A DNA stretch of 64,000 nucleotides from Competibacter_A sp037045535 (lineage in GTDB: Bacteria; Pseudomonadota; Gammaproteobacteria; Competibacterales; Competibacteraceae), in the NCBI GenBank assembly GCA_037045535.1, contig JBAOHI010000077.1, positions 83,010 to 147,009 on the forward strand, in the 5' to 3' direction. This document shows positions 44,556-54,977 of this stretch, piece by piece (the stretch's first letter is position 1; every line of letters begins with the position of its first letter). The notes under the pieces are model-generated. The model ran no database searches and was not told the DNA's origin. It saw nothing but the letters and a program-made list of their open reading frames with translations. The position numbers and the translations under genes are program-made.

Positions 44556-45957
44556 CACCCGTTTACCCACAACTCCCAACTTATTGTAATATAGTTATAT
44601 TTTGATGAGGTCGTGATGAGTTGGGCAGTGTGGGGGCTGGGGGTGTGGAGCTGGGGGCTGCGCGCCGGACGCGGCGGTTGATCAAGCGGGTGGATGATCT
44701 ATCCGCGCAACCGACGGGGAGCATCCTGCTGGCCTGCGGGGGCTGGTCGGAGACCAAGGCCGCCTACCGGTTACTGGACAACCCGGCGGTGGAATGGCGG
44801 GAGATCCTGGATGTCCATGCCACGCGGACGGTGGAGCGGATGGTCGGCCAAGCCGTGGTGTTGTGCATTCAAGACACGACCGAATTGGATTTTACGTCGC
44901 AGCCGGGGATTGCCGGGCTGGGCCGGCTCAGCCACGAAGCCCAGCACGGGCTGTACGGGCATCCGTACCCTGGCGGTGACGCCGGCGGGGGTGGCGTTGG
45001 GGGTACTCGACGCGTGGATGTGGGCGCGGAAGCCGAAAGACCAACCCGACGTCCAAGAAAGGATCCGCTGGGTCGAAGGCTACGAGATTGTGGCCGATCT
45101 GGCGGAGACTCTCCCGGATACCCGCTTGGTGTACGTGGCGGATCGGGAAGGCGATCTGCGGGCGCTGATCGATGCCGCCGCCCGGCGCGGCACGCCGGCC
45201 GATTGGCTGATCCGGTCGAAGCACAACCGCAAGACCACCACGGGCGAGAAGCTGTGGGAGCGGATAGCCCAGAGCGAAGCGCTGGGGGAGGTCGAATTCA
45301 CCTTGCCGGCGCCGCCGGATCGCCCGGCCCGGGCGGTGCGGCAGACGCTCTATCGCACGGTGGTCATGCTGCCGGCGCATCACGGCCAACCCGCCGTGAC
45401 CGCGATCCTGGCCCGGGAAGAGCCGCCGCCGGCGGGTGAGCCGGCGATCGAGTGGTGGCTGCTGACCAACCGGACGGCGGACACGCTTGCGGATGTAGTA
45501 CAACTCATTGACTGGTACCGGAGACGCTGGCTCATCGAAGTGTTCTTCCGGATTTGGAAATCCGGCTGCCGGGTCGAAGCCTTGCAACTGGGCACCCTGG
45601 AGCGGCTGGAGCGGGCTTTGGTCATCTATCTGATCATCGCTTGGCGCATCCTCTACCTCGTGACCGAGGGTCGGGACTGCCCGAACTTGCCGTGTGACGG
45701 GGTGTTCGATCCCGAGGAATGGCAGGCCGCCTGGATCGTCGCCCACCGCGCCAAACCCCCGGCAATCCCGCCACCCTTGGGTCAGATGGCGCGGCTGATC
45801 GCCGGCTTTGGCGGCTTCCTGGGTCGCAAACGCGACGGTCACCCCGGCCCCAAGGCCCTCTGGGAAGGAATGCAAAAAGTCAGAGCGTTTGCCATCGGCA
45901 TCGCCGCCGCCAAACAGGCGTTCATTGCGTCAGGCTGATTTTGTGGGTAATCGGGTG
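44556..45957 (+). mobile_element. Tn5-like IS4-family insertion sequence, copy 2
   Basis: The 17-bp inverted ends (44556-44572 and 45941-45957) match those of copy 1 at 9179-10584; inside, the two copies are clearly related but differ at many bases. The element is 1402 bp. The flanking 9 bases (ATTATAGTC and CTTTTAACG) do not match, so the target duplication has been lost or the ends were rearranged. It is older or more altered than copy 1. Confidence 0.88.
44616..45938 (+). pseudogene. IS4-family (Tn5-like) transposase, frame-broken
   Basis: This is homologous over its full length to the transposase at 9197-10546. Frame A covers GVELGAARRTRRLIKRVDDL to HEAQHGLYGHP; frame B continues AVTPAGVALGVLDAWMW to the end, including YVADREGD and the Y-2-R-3-E-6-K signature. 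Compared with copy 1 there is one extra T at about 44966. As in copy 1, the natural ATG (44616) is one frame off the body, separated by a five-G run at 44639-44643. Confidence 0.82.
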
Positions 45958-46030
45958 CTTTTAACGGCGTCTGGAACGGTTGCTCGAAAGAGGTGAGGGT
46001 GGTGTCTACGTAGAAGCAAGGTGGACACCT

Positions 46031-46138
46031 ATGACAGAGAAGACAACAGCGTTGTCGCGGCCGTTGGTCGTGGGGCGCAAGCGGGATGGACGGCATTGCT
46101 ACGACCCAGAAGCGAAACGGGAGTTGGTCGGGTTCTAA
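46031..46138 (+). pseudogene. IS66-type orfA N-terminal remnant
   Basis: Thirty-five codons read MTEKTTALSRPLVVGRKRDG, then RHCYDPEAKRELVGF and a stop. The first 33 match the beginning of IS66/IS3-type orfA proteins (DPEAKRELVE.. normally continues into a helix-turn-helix). The rest is missing, replaced by the sequence leading into the IS630 element at 46194. It is a dead fragment. Confidence 0.6.
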
Positions 46139-46193
46139 TGACATGGACGCGCCTTACCTACCACGGCCTTGATGTGCCAAAGTGGGTGCGTTT

Positions 46194-47097
46194 TATAGTA
46201 ATTTGAATAATTAATTATACATTTTGACGAGGGAATCCAGGGAGGTCTGTTCGTTGTATTCGCGGATTTTCTTGAGGTTGGCGAAGTTGTGTTCGATGGG
46301 ATTGAGGTCGGGAGAATAAGGGGGAAGATAGAGTAAGGTGGCGCCAGTGCGCGCAACAAGATCGCGGGTTTTGGCGGATGGATGAAAGGCCGCATTGTCC
46401 AGGATGACGACGTGTTGCGAGTGGCGCCATGGGCAAAGCTGACTTTCCAGCCAGCCGTTGAAGAGGTCGGTATTGCAGGTCCCCTCAAACAACCAGGGGG
46501 CGGCGAAATCGCCGCCTTCGCAGCGGGCGGCCATCAGCGAGGTTCGTGGGCGGGCGCGGCCCGTGCGCAGACCATGAACCGGCTGACCTCGCGGTGCTCG
46601 ACCGTCACGACGGGTGGTTTCGCGTTCGAAGCCGCTTTCGTCGATGGACACAAACGGTTGGCCTCGACGGCGGTAGCGCTCACGAAGGCGCAAAGCGTCG
46701 CGCCGTCGCCGGGCGTCGCGCTCCCGGTATCCCCAGGTTTTTTTTGCGACCGATCCGCCATTTTCGACAGGCGTCATGCACCGTTGAGGGATGGACTTGC
46801 AAGGCAGCGCCTAATTCCTTCGGCTTCGCATCGGGCCGCGCCAATAGCGCTGGGTGCAAGGCCGTTTCCGTCACCTTGCGACCCCCACCTAGCCCCGGCT
46901 TCCGCGCCTCACGCAGGCCATCGCCGCGCGCCAGCCGTACCCAGCCCTGCACCGGCTGTCGGTGAACCCCAAACAACCGCGCCGCCACCGTGATTCGGCC
47001 ACCCTCCTCCACATATCGCACCGCCCGCTGGCGTAAGTCGTAAGAATAACTCATCTTTTTATAACACCATGGATAATCGTTTTTTCAAATTACTATA
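46194..47097 (-). mobile_element. IS630-family insertion sequence (46.2 kb)
   Basis: This 904-bp element has terminal repeats TATAGTAATTTGAA (46194) and its complement ending at 47097, with TA at each end as the target duplication. It is inserted into an ISAs1-family element at a TA following CAGCAACTCAT. A related solo end (TATGGTAATTTGAAAAAA) is found at 54956-54973. Confidence 0.87.
46211..47054 (-). CDS. IS630-family transposase (frame change at A8)
   Basis: The N-terminal frame (start 47054) reads MSYSYDLRQRAVRYVEEGG with helix-turn-helix ITVAARLFGVHRQPVQGWVR. The C-terminal frame contains FVSIDESGFE, VVILDNAAFHPS and YSPDLNPIEHNFANLKK. The frames meet at an A8 run (46738-46745 on the plus strand as T8); seven would be continuous. 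It is complete apart from the run. Confidence 0.83.
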
Positions 47098-47640
47098 ATG
47101 AGTTGCTGGGCCGCCGGAATTTCATGGGACTTGCCGGCGGCGCCGATCAGCACATGCCCCAGGATCAAGGTCCGATCCGTGGCCAGGGCGCTGAGCATCT
47201 GGAATGCCTTCTGATCCTGGAACCGATCAAAACTACCGCGCAAGGTTTTGCCATCCAGCGCGATCGGGGTCCGGTCAGCAGGCGAACCGGCGAGCACCGC
47301 CGCGTGACCCCGAAAAGCGCTTTCAACGTCGGCGGGGTCTAGCCCCTGCAAAGCGTGGCGGATCGCGGTATGGGCCGGTGCTCGCTTCCAGTGCACCCCG
47401 CAGAGGGCGTTCAGCTGAGGTAGCCGAGCCGCAATGAAGCGCTGAATCTTGCGGTACGACGTGGCGTCCGACAGGATCGCTAGCATGCTGAACAACAACA
47501 CGTGCTCCAAACCATACCGCCGACCTTGGGGACGGCGGTGATCGGGAATCGCGGCGAGAAATGTCGGCAAGAGCATCAGCGCATCCTATGATCTGAAAAG
47601 ATCGTAGAACGAACTGGTTGAGAAGCATTGAACAGCCCTG
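47098..47640 (-). mobile_element. ISAs1-family element, 5' fragment (copy A)
   Basis: The inverted end TTGAACAGCCCTG (47628-47640) and the first 160 codons of an ISAs1 (H-repeat-like) transposase are present: MLLPTFLAAIPDHRRPQGRR, LSDATSYRKIQRFIAARLPQ and IALDGKTLRGSFDRFQDQKA. The reading frame is cut at AAQQL by the IS630 element at 46194-47097. The remaining 3' half is not found beyond that element, so the locus was also deleted. Confidence 0.82.
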
Positions 47641-47753
47641 ACCTACTCACTGTTTCGCAAACCTGCTGCTCCCAATGTCACGCCTACACATCTTGTGGCT
47701 TCCATGAGAACTCTCATCAGGCCTTGGTTTTTTCGGTGTCGGTATATAAAGAA

Positions 47754-48819
47754 GGCTCAATCTGGATTCCGGACGGTTGAGGATGGCTCGCCCCGCCGGC
47801 GAGCGGGGGCTACCCTGTACGGGTTCCGAACCACCGTGACGTGACCCAAGCCCCCAACGAGGATCAACCTTCAAAATTTGCTGGACGATGTCCAGTGTTA
47901 CGAAACCGTTCGCTGGTTGCGGTGGCCCGACGGGGTCCGTTGTCCGCACCGCGGCGCGGCAGAGATCACGAAGCAGGGGCGTGATACCACCCAACCGGCG
48001 CGGCAGAAATAGCATTGTGAACGTTGCCATCGCCATTTTGACGATCTGACCGAGACGGTGTGGGCGGGGCGTCATCAACCGTTACGGGTATGGATCTTGT
48101 GTCTGTATTTCATGGGCTTGAACCTCTCTAATGCCCAGATTGCCCAGGCGTTGGGGTTGAACCCGGATGACGTTCAGCGCATGATCGAACAGTTGCGGGA
48201 CGGGATCGTCGCCCGCCAACCCGAACCGATTCTGGTCGGGGAAGTGGAGTGCGACGAAGTCTACGTCGTGGCCGGTCACAAAGGGCATCCGGACGCAGTG
48301 AAAAAAAAGCCGCCGGGGTCGGCGGAGCCGGCTGAAGGGGGCACGCGGGCGCGGTACCCTGGACAGCGAAAAGCCGCCGATTTTCGGGATGATCCAACGG
48401 GGCGGGGCGGTGGTGATCCGGATGCTGGAGAACGTCCGGCAGGTCACGATCCGGCCGCTGATCGAGCGGTTCATCGCGCCGGGAACCCGGGTGTATACCG
48501 ATGAATACGATATTTACCGCCGCTTGCCAGAGTGGGGTTTCGACCATCGGACGGTGTGCCACAGCCGGGGCGAATACGCCCGCGATGACGACGGCGACGG
48601 CTTTTACGAGGTCCATGTCAACACCGCCGAGGGGGTCTGGTCGTTGTTGCGCTCGTGGTTGCGACCCCATCGGGGAATTTCACAAGAAAAACTGCCGCTC
48701 TACCTGGGCTTCTTTCAGTTCGTGCACAACGTCCGGATCCGGGGTAAAGGCTTGCTCAAACCCCTTCTGCAACTGTTGGTGGCGTAACCATGCGAACTGT
48801 CCGGAATCCATATTGAGCC
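47754..48819 (+). mobile_element. IS1595-family insertion sequence, copy A
   Basis: This 1066-bp element is bounded by inverted repeats of about 25 bp (GGCTCAAT[C/A]TGGATTCC start at 47754; complement ends 48819). The same ends and the same length recur at 54978-56043. Its right end cuts directly into an IS630-type transposase fragment. The flanking 8 bases do not form a recognisable duplication. Confidence 0.88.
47860..48787 (+). pseudogene. IS1595 (ISXO2-like) transposase, inactivated copy A
   Basis: Order of parts: zinc-ribbon start (INLQNLLDDVQCYETVRWL), then an amber stop after QPARQK, then HQPLRVWILCLYFMGLNLSN, VGEVECDEVYVVAGHKG, an A8 run (48301-48308) with a frame change, and KPPIFGMIQRGG, VYTDEYDIYRRLPEWGF and LRPHRGISQEKLPLYLGFF (ISXO2 DDE domain). 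The expected ATG is AGG at 47860. It carries at least three lesions, so it is not autonomous. Copy B shares the amber codon. Confidence 0.82.
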
Positions 48820-49083
48820 TTCCACTTTATCCCAACGTCATCATCGTGGCTGAACCTTGTCGAACGCTGGTTCGGCAAGATCACAACGGACCGCATTCGT
48901 CGCGGCATCTTCAAAAGCGTGGCCGAACTTGAGCAGGCCATCCACGATGACATCCAGCACCACAACGCCAACCCCAAACCCTTCGTCTGGACAAAATCCG
49001 CCGCCGACATCATCCTCAAAGTCAACCGTGGCCGCGCCGTACTTGGTAAGCCCGCGCTGTCGAGAGGCAACACTTCACTGTAA
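48820..49083 (+). pseudogene. IS630-family transposase C-terminal fragment
   Basis: Starting exactly at the IS1595 border, the frame reads FHFIPTSSSWLNLVERWFGK, then RIRRGIFKSVAELEQAI and NPKPFVWTKSAADIILK to a stop at 49083. This is the C-terminal quarter of an IS630-type transposase, including the last catalytic Glu (NLVERWF). The N-terminal part is absent on the other side of the IS1595 element. Confidence 0.8.
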
Positions 49084-49095
49084 AACTTTGCGTGA

Positions 49096-50224
49096 TACCA
49101 TTTAGCATTCACCGAGTGAGTATAGGTATTATACTGCCCTTCGAAAGGAGGGCAGTCATGAGGTATCGTCAATCATTGCCGTGCGGGACGGTTGAGGCGC
49201 TTGAAGAGCGGCTAAAGCAAACGAAGGACCTGGAGGTGTTTCGGCGTATTCAGTGCGTCTATCTTCGCGCCCGCCATGGCTATCCTCCCGCGCAAATCGC
49301 GGAGATCACGGGTTATGCCTTGGGTACGGTTCACAATATACACGCCGGTTATCTGTCGCGCGGGGAGGAGATTTTTACCCTTGGCAAGCCAGGCGGCCGG
49401 AACGCCGCGCACATGACGCCCAAAGAAGAAACGGCGTTTCTGGAGCCTTTTATCAGGCGTGGCGATGCGGGCGGAATCGTGGAGGTTGGCCCGATTCATC
49501 AGGCGCATTGCGAGGCTTTGGGTCGCAAGATACCGCTTTCGACCACCTATCGTCTTTTGCATCGCCACGGCTGGCGAAAGATCATGCCCCGCCCCCGTCA
49601 TCCCAAGGCCGATGAAGAGGCGCGGGCCTCATTCAAAAAAACTGGCCGGTCCTCGTAGAACAGGCTGATGAAAAGGCGGGTGCATCGGGCCGGTCTTTAC
49701 GGATCTTCTTTCAGGACGAAGCCCGGTTCGGACGGATCAACGATCCCCGTGGATGCTGGGCCCGGGCAGGCGTCAGGCCCGTCGTCGGCAAACAGATCGT
49801 CCGGGAATACACCTATGCCTATGGGGCGTTCTGTCCGCGGGACGGCGCTTCGGCTCACCTCGTGCTCCCGGCGATGGACGGCGCCTGCATGACCTTCTTC
49901 CTGCGCCATGTCCGACAGGAGTTTCCGAACGACTTCATCCTGATGGTCTATGACGGCGCCCCTTGCCACAGTCCTGGCGCTCTGGATGTCCCGGACCACA
50001 TGATGCTCCTGACCTTGCCGCCTTATTCCCCGGAACTCAACCCATCCGAAAACATCTGGGACGACCTGCGGGAAAAGTTCTTCGGCAATACCGTCTTCGA
50101 TTCCATGGATGCTGTCATAGACCGACTCTGCATCGCCATGAACCACTACGTCGATCATCCGGAAATCGTCCGTTCCATAACCGCTTTTCCGTGGATATGC
50201 TCATTCAATGAATGCTAAATGGTA
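49096..50224 (+). mobile_element. IS630-family insertion sequence (49.1 kb)
   Basis: Perfect 16-bp inverted ends (TACCATTTAGCATTCA at 49096-49111; complement 50209-50224) include the TA target duplication. The element is about 1.13 kb. It sits between the IS630 fragment and a truncated ISAs1 copy. Confidence 0.9.
49158..50218 (+). CDS. IS630-family transposase (-1 frame change at A7)
   Basis: This is a two-frame transposase. Frame 1 starts MRYRQSLPCGTVEALEERL after GGAGGG and has the helix-turn-helix YPPAQIAEITGYALGTVHNI. After the A7 run (49635-49641), the -1 frame reads IFFQDEARFGRINDPRG, LMVYDGAPCHSPG and LPPYSPELNPSENIWDDLR. The direction (-1 on A7) matches genuine programmed frameshifts of IS630 elements better than the other copies here. 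All catalytic residues are present. Confidence 0.85.
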
Positions 50225-50233
50225 TGAGACACT

Positions 50234-51253
50234 ACACTAGCGATCCTGTCGGACGCCACGTCGTACCGCAAGATTCAGCGCTTCATTGCGGCTCGGCTAC
50301 CTCAGCTGAACGCCCTCTGCGGGGTGCACTGGAAGCGAGCACCGGCCCATACCGCGATCCGCCACGCTTTGCAGGGGCTAGACCCCTGCCGACGTTGAAA
50401 GCGCTTTTCGGGGTCACGCGGCGGTGCTCGCCGGTTCGCCTGCTGACCGGACCCCGATCGCGCTGGATGGCAAAACCTTGCGCGGTAGTTTTGATCGGTT
50501 CCAGGATCAGAAGGCATTCCAGATGCTCAGCGCCCTGGCCACGGATCGGACCTTGATCCTGGGGCATGTGCTGATCGGCGCCGCCGGCAAGTCCCATGAA
50601 ATTCCGGCGGCCCAGCAACTCATTAACGAACTCGGTCTAACCGGGCGGCTGTTCACCCTCGACGCGTTGCACTGTCAAAAAAACGGTTGAATCCGTTATC
50701 GCCACCGGCAACCACCTACTGGTGCGGGTGAAAGCCAACCAGCCCACGCTGTTCCAGCACCTGACCGAGACCTACCCGGCACAGCCATCCCAGGACCGGC
50801 ACCACACCCACGAGATCGGTCGCCATCACCGGATCGAGCAGCGCCTCACCCGGACCTGGAGCCTACCGCCCGGTATCGGCACCGAGGATGGGCACGCTTG
50901 TTTTTGCACCTTGGTCAAGGTTCAGCGCCACACTAAAGTGTTCGATACCCGTAAATAAAGACGGGGTGCTTCGCCAAGAAACCGCCGACTACCTGTCCAC
51001 CGCGACCCTATCGGCCGCCCACGCCGCCCACGCCGTCCGCGCCCATTGGAGCATTGAAAACCGTCTTCACGACGTTCGGGATGTGACCTTGGGCGAGGAT
51101 GCCAGTCGCATTCGGCGAAACCCCGGCCTCTTCGCCTTGCTGCGCAGCTTTGCCCTGAACCTGTTGCGCTTCAACGGCGTCACCCAGATCAGCCTGGGCC
51201 TATACGACAATGCCCTCAACTTCGACCGACTGCTGGCCTACCAAGGACTCTAG
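50234..51253 (+). pseudogene. ISAs1-family transposase, truncated and frame-broken
   Basis: The N-terminus is missing. Reading continues through LSDATSYRKIQRF, GKTLRGSFDRFQDQKAF, LFTLDALHCQK, HLLVRVKANQPTLFQ, HWSIENRLHDVRDVTLGEDA and LRFNGVTQISLGLYDN with three frame changes: one extra T near 50385 (compared directly with copy A), an A7 run near 50685, and an extra A near 50957. It is dead as an autonomous gene. Confidence 0.82.
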
Positions 51254-51268
51254 CGTTGAACAGCCCTG
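50234..51268 (+). mobile_element. ISAs1-family element, 3' part (copy B)
   Basis: This starts abruptly inside the transposase gene (CTAGCGATCCTGTCGG, equivalent to codon about 33 of copy A) and runs to the inverted end TTGAACAGCCCTG (51256-51268). The first 100 bp of the element are missing. With copy A it documents two independent truncations of the same IS. Confidence 0.83.
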
Positions 51269-51291
51269 CCAATGGTTCGAATCGCTTTGTT

Positions 51292-52715
51292 CTAGTGGGT
51301 CAAATGGCATGCTGATCGCCATTCTAATGAGTCGGAACGAGTCAGCCATGGATAGAAGAGGAGGAGAGCATGTCCCGCCAGCACAAGAACCCACTTCGTC
51401 CACTTCTTGAGGAAGAACGTCGACAGCTAACGCGTTTGAGTCGAGGTCAAGCGATCGCGGCCAGCTCAGTGGCACATGCGAAAGCGCTCCTGGCGGTCGC
51501 GGATGGCGACAGTTATACCGAAGCGGCCCGGACGGTGGGGAGGCGATCGGGCGATGCGGTCGCGTCTTTGGTGGCCCGGTTCAATACCGAAGGTCTGGCG
51601 GCGATTGTGCCGCGACACGGTGGCGGACGTCAACCCGACTACTCTCCAGAAGAACGCGGACGCATTTTAGCCGAAGCGCGTCGGGCGCCAGATCGCGAGC
51701 GGGATGGGACGGCCGGGTGGTCGCTGTCCACGTTGCAACGCGCATTGCGCCGGAATGGCTTACCGCACATCAGTACCTACACCATTCGACAGGTGTTGGT
51801 CGGTGCTGGCCTCAGTTGGCAAAAGCATCGGTCATGGTGCGACACGGGACGGGCGCAACGCCCACGCCAGCACGCCGGTCGGACGGTGGTGGTAACCGTG
51901 ATCGATCCCGATGCCGAGGCCAAAAAAAACTCATCGAGCGGGCCTACCGGGAAGGGAGCCGGTTAGGATTGGCGGTGTGGTGCGCCGATGAAGCCGGACC
52001 TTATCAAGGGATTCCGCAACCGGGGGTGATCTGGCAACCGAGGGGTTAGCCGGCGCGCTACCCGCATGAATATCTCCGAGGAGGTACGGCCAAGTTATTG
52101 ACCCTATTTCATCCAGCGACCGGCCAGGTCCGGGTGAAGGGGGTCACGCATAGCCCCAACACGGTGTTGCATCCGTGGTTCGAGCACGAGTTAACGGCGA
52201 TTATCGCGGCGTTGCCATTGCTCGACCGTGTTCCCGACGCGGCGACTGATCACGCCACCTGGACCCGTTGGCAGGAGGGGCTCTCAGTCCGCTTCACCCT
52301 GTTGGAGACGTTACCGCCTTTACGGGTGTTGCTGATTCTGGATAATTTGGCCGGTCATAAGAGTGCTGCTTTCGTGTGCTGGCTGATGGCACACGGCATC
52401 ATGCCACTGTACACGCCATTGAGCGATAGCTGGCTGGAACATGGCAGAATCCGTCCAACGGATTCTGGTGAATCGGGCCTTGGCCGGACAACACCCAAAG
52501 AACCCGGCCCAATTGATTGAAGGGCTGGAAGCGGTTGCCCGAGGCTGGAATGCGCATCCAACCCCCTTTGTTTGGGCCGGTAGGCGGGCGCTCCGTCGCC
52601 AACGGGCGCGAGAACGACGCTATATCGTCAGTGGTTCTGGAGCTACCTCTTGTCAGCCTATTTCAAATCAAGGGATGGATCTTAATGGCGATCAGCATGC
52701 CATTTGACCCACTAG
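51292..52715 (+). mobile_element. IS630-superfamily element with 32-bp perfect ends
   Basis: The ends 51292-51323 and 52684-52715 are perfect 32-bp inverted repeats beginning CTAGTGGGTCAAATGG. CTAG at both ends can be read as the target duplication around a TA. The element interrupts the 3' end of an IS4-family transposase gene; that gene continues for about 23 bases on the far side (51269-51291). Confidence 0.85.
51370..52707 (+). pseudogene. IS630-superfamily transposase, inactivated
   Basis: Parts in order: MSRQHKNPLRPLLEEERRQ, a helix-turn-helix region (SYTEAARTVGRRSGDAVASL), an A8 run near 51921-51928 with a frame change, VWCADEAGPYQGIPQPG (first Asp), an in-frame amber codon near 52047, LLILDNLAGHKS (second Asp), and an extra G near 52437 before NMAESVQRILVNRA (Glu). 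It contains a run slip, a nonsense codon and an insertion. The ribosome binding site GAGGAGAG is intact. Confidence 0.78.
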
Positions 52716-53681
52716 AGTTTTTTCCAACGGTGTCGGGTGATCGTCAGTGTCCTCTTGCCCAGCCCGGACGCACCAGTACAAGGCGAGGGCCATCATCAGT
52801 AGGAGATGATCCAAGCGATCCGGCGCGCGGAGTTGCGTGGCGTTCAAGTGAAAACCACGACTCTTCAAGTCCGAAAACAGCGGCTCGATCTCCCAGCGGT
52901 TGCCGTAATCGCGTACGGCTGCTCGAGTCGGGGGACAATTCATGGTGATGATCCAGGATTCGTCGTGCCCGGGCTCCTGCAAAATACCCCGGTTTGTGGG
53001 TGTTTCGCTGGCCAACAATCGCACGGCCGATAGATACCGTTCCATGAACCCGCGCGCCAGTTCGCCCGTTGTCACGAGGTCGCCGAATCCTGGATCGACG
53101 CTCAGGTTGCCCTTCAGGCGCAACCGATACCGCCAACCGTGGTGGTGTAGCCACGCGAACAGGTCAGTGGAGGGATAGAAGCGATCGGCCAACAGCAAGA
53201 CCGACACCCCAACCGGTAGCCAACTCCGCACTTGCTCCAGTACCGCCTCCTGGCCGGCAAACCCAATATTGGCCGGGCCGGCCTCGACCGTCCAGGTCAA
53301 GGGCACCGCCCGATCCCCGATTACCAACCCCAGCATCAATACGGCAAACCGGTCGCCCAAATCGGTTTGATCCCGACTGAGTACCAGCGTTTGCCCATGT
53401 CAGCTCGCATCGGCGAGTCTTGCGCTTGCCCACGGTGTCAGGAGTACCGAACTCGACAACAACGGATTCTTCAACAACCGCCGCAGCCACTGCTCGCGCA
53501 TAGCCTGCCGCTCGGTATCGAGCGGCAGCACATTAGCCAACTCCGCCGTATTCGGGGTCCGCGCCTCAATCATCGCCCCGACCGCTAAAGCCAACTTGCT
53601 CACCACTGTCTTGCGGAGTTTCGGATGGGCTTCACTCAGCCCTTGAGCGACTTCCGCCGCTAACCGCCAAACCGGTCCCAT
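52716..53681 (-). pseudogene. IS4-family transposase, in-frame stop and truncated
   Basis: The frame starts MGPVWRLAAEVAQGLSEAHP and reads to RLADAS, then TGA (about 53400), then continues in the same frame HGQTLVLSRDQTDLGDRFAV, LLADRFYPSTDLFAWL and YGNRWEIEPLFSDLKSRGFH (DDE plus YREK-like motif). The 3' end is cut by the insertion at 52715. It is a different subgroup from the Tn5-like copies. The left IS end was not located; it should lie in 53690-53800. Confidence 0.78.
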
Positions 53682-53945
53682 TGCTATCTCGTCTCTCAGT
53701 CCACCCTTGGCAATAGGTTAGATCAAACTGACGGGTGGTAAGGTGACACATTGCGTTTTCTAAACATAAAAACCTTCTATATTTAATTAACTATTAATTT
53801 ATTGTTTTTTGTATTATAATATAAACATTCAATGATCGAAATTGGCTTTCAATCGAGTGCAGAGTAGCAACATAGGGATCGGTCCCGGCAGTAGGTCATG
53901 TTCGCTTGTGGGGACTGGCTCTAAATCAGTTGTGGAGGTGGTGTT

Positions 53946-54221
53946 ATGTTGACTTATGATGACTGCGTCGGTTTGACCGACCTGGGAGAAGAGGAAATCG
54001 AGGCCATTGCCCAGCACGAGCATATGCCAGAAATCGTCGCCGCCGAATTGGGTTGCTGCCTGATTCATCAAGCGGGCGGTGCAGCGCGGATCGATCGGAT
54101 CATCCGCGACGACATCAAAGACGCCACCCGGCACGGCCATCCAGACGAAGCCTTACACTGGAAGCAGGTATTACGGCGCTTTGAAGCCGAGCATCCCACC
54201 ATGGAACAAGAAGCGGCTTGA
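53946..54221 (+). CDS. Conserved small acidic protein, unknown function
   Basis: This 91-residue protein starts MLTYDDCVGLTDLGEEEIEA and continues AIAQHEHMPEIVAAELGCCL, with a basic-acidic helical C-terminus (DDIKDATRHGHPDEALHWKQ). Similar small proteins occur singly in many proteobacteria without a known role. A GGAGGTGG ribosome binding site precedes the ATG. It is the only apparently intact non-IS gene inside the 44.5-56 kb IS region. Confidence 0.7.
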   Translation: MLTYDDCVGLTDLGEEEIEAIAQHEHMPEIVAAELGCCLIHQAGGAARIDRIIRDDIKDATRHGHPDEALHWKQVLRRFEAEHPTMEQEAA

Positions 54222-54634
54222 CGCTATCGATTCCACGGATTTCTAACTGGTTGATTGGGAATAGAGGTTAGAAGCCAATTCTATTCCTCAGGCGGGATCG
54301 CGCGCTGTACACCGATCCGCAGGGCAGGGCTGTCGCACTTGCGGACCACATGGCCATCCAAGCGAGCGATCCAGGCGAGCATAGTCGGCAGCGATAGCGG
54401 GGTAACCGGTGGAGAGCGGCGACGAATCGCGACGTAGACTACCCCTATCCGCTGGATCCAGGATGGCCTCGCAAGGCAGCTTGGGGGTGGTCCAGGGCGA
54501 TCGCGCTATGAGAGGTATTGACAGAAGGCGGATAGTCTAGACAGCGGGATAGGGATGATCGGATAGAGAGGCTTGATGCTACTCCAACTGGTAGGCCCGC
54601 GCCATGCTCACCACTCAATCAGTTTAAGCCAACC
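54222..54634. other. Gene-free stretch in the IS region
   Basis: In these 413 bases no open frame has a plausible start and composition. Several short related words (GATAGCGGGG, GCGGATAG, GCGGGATAGGGATG, CGGATAGAG) recur between 54390 and 54570, suggesting degenerate repeats or decayed IS sequence. Confidence 0.45.
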
Positions 54635-54907
54635 TTGAATACGTTGGGTGAACTGAGGCACGAGGTGGCGACGGCGCTTGGCGGAGGAAGTGGGACGGGG
54701 AGGCTGAGAGCCGGATTACCCACGCTGCGCAAGGCGGTGATGGACAAGGTGGCTTTGGCGGTCGGAGCAATGATCGAGGGGCGCCCCCCGAACATAGCGG
54801 AACTGGCCAATCTCCTGCCGCCGGACACCGACCGGCAAGACCTGCGTGAACGGGGTCAACCCACGCGACTATCGATGGCCGAACAGTTCTATTCCCTCGC
54901 AGCTTAA
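54635..54907 (+). pseudogene. IS4-family transposase N-terminal remnant
   Basis: The fragment LPTLRKAVMDKVALAVGAMI, EGRPPNIAELANLLPPDT, DRQDLRERG closely parallels the N-terminus of the IS4 gene at 52716-53681 (LRKTVVSKLALAVGAMIEAR, TPNTAELANVLPLDTERQ). After about 75 residues the similarity stops. It is a truncated, separate copy in the opposite orientation. Confidence 0.65.
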
Positions 54908-54977
54908 TTGCACCTGATGCCGGCCCACCTTCGGGCACAGTCTACTCACCAAAATTATGGTAATTTGAAAAAAATTA

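Noticed and set aside
48756..49172. 138-codon minus-strand frame between IS1595 and IS630
   Set aside because: Antisense to a clear IS630-type C-terminal transposase fragment.
51271..51291. tRNA-like T-loop sequence GGTTCGAATC
   Set aside because: No acceptor stem or other arms; the stretch is explained as the 3' tail of the interrupted IS4 transposase gene.
54390..54570. Possible CRISPR-like or iteron array (recurring GCGGATAG-type words)
   Set aside because: Words are short, irregularly spaced and not identical; no spacer-repeat structure.
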